Shown in pieces: positions 6,174-6,234 of a DNA stretch of 6,234 nucleotides. Location of the stretch: positions 1 to 6,234 of the forward strand of contig JAAYAE010000378.1 of NCBI GenBank assembly GCA_012719555.1, written 5' to 3'. Each line of letters starts with the position of its first letter. The stretch's first letter is position 1. The DNA comes from Acholeplasmataceae bacterium (GTDB taxonomy: Bacteria; Bacillota; Negativicutes; Acidaminococcales; Acidaminococcaceae). The translations under genes were made by a program, and so were the position numbers. The notes under the pieces are model-generated. The model worked only from the letters and a program-made list of their open reading frames with translations. It searched no databases and was not told the origin of the DNA.

Positions 6174-6234
6174 GTTCTCTATAAACGCATATAAATATTA
6201 AAATTCGCATGTTCATATTGCTATTGATTACAAT
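6174..6234 (-). other. Upstream leader of the operon, promoter not resolved
   Basis: This A+T-rich stretch precedes the thl ribosome binding site and probably holds the promoter or part of it. The minus strand has TAATAT (6195-6200) with TAGCAA 17 nt upstream (6218-6223), but the latter matches only half of a -35 box, so I do not call a promoter. There is no good Rex-type inverted repeat. A degenerate 20-nt tandem repeat (6185-6204 and 6205-6224) is described in the findings. The true promoter may lie beyond the window edge. Confidence 0.3.

Noticed and set aside
6160..6216. Longer thl start at the ATG at 6216, adding 19 residues
   Set aside because: No ribosome binding site precedes it, the added residues are unlike thiolase N-termini, and it would translate through the strong AGGGGG that serves the ATG at 6159.
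6217..6234. TTGTAATCAATAGCAA (minus strand) as a Rex redox-repressor site
   Set aside because: The arms match at only 5 of 7 positions, and the distance between TTG and CAA is 10 nt instead of the 12 nt of the usual TTGTTAA-N4-TTAACAA site.

Overview
The window holds one tightly packed, leftward-transcribed (minus-strand) operon of six intact genes encoding the whole acetyl-CoA to butyryl-CoA pathway. In transcription order (right to left) they are thl (acetoacetyl-CoA thiolase), bcd (butyryl-CoA dehydrogenase), etfB and etfA (electron-transfer flavoprotein subunits), hbd (3-hydroxybutyryl-CoA dehydrogenase) and crt (crotonase). Intergenic gaps are 19, 45, 17, 11 and 43 nt. Every gene has a purine-rich Shine-Dalgarno sequence at normal spacing, and no internal terminator hairpin is visible.

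The A+T-rich composition, strong AGGAGG-type ribosome binding sites, and the linked bcd-etfBA-hbd-crt set point to a strictly anaerobic Firmicute (Clostridia or Negativicutes). It would be a butyrate former or, if the pathway runs backwards, a syntrophic butyrate oxidiser. The genus cannot be fixed from the window. From memory, the Bcd closely resembles that of Megasphaera elsdenii.

The enzymes form one route. Thl condenses two acetyl-CoA, Hbd reduces acetoacetyl-CoA with NADH, Crt dehydrates 3-hydroxybutyryl-CoA to crotonyl-CoA, and Bcd with EtfAB reduces crotonyl-CoA to butyryl-CoA. In characterised relatives the last step bifurcates electrons from NADH to crotonyl-CoA and ferredoxin. Here EtfA carries an N-terminal domain with two 4Fe-4S cluster motifs fused to the normal EtfA body, as in the Etf of Acetobacterium woodii caffeyl-CoA reductase (CarE). 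This is the most notable feature of the window. Genes for turning butyryl-CoA into butyrate (buk/ptb or a CoA-transferase), a ferredoxin oxidoreductase (Rnf or hydrogenase) and a regulator are not present and would have to lie elsewhere.

Right edge (6160-6234): leader of thl with a clear ribosome binding site but no convincing promoter. Left edge (1-69): the 3' flank of crt, with no gene and no convincing terminator, so the operon may continue beyond the window. I see no mobile element, RNA gene, CRISPR array or new defence-like system; this is essentially a core metabolic operon.
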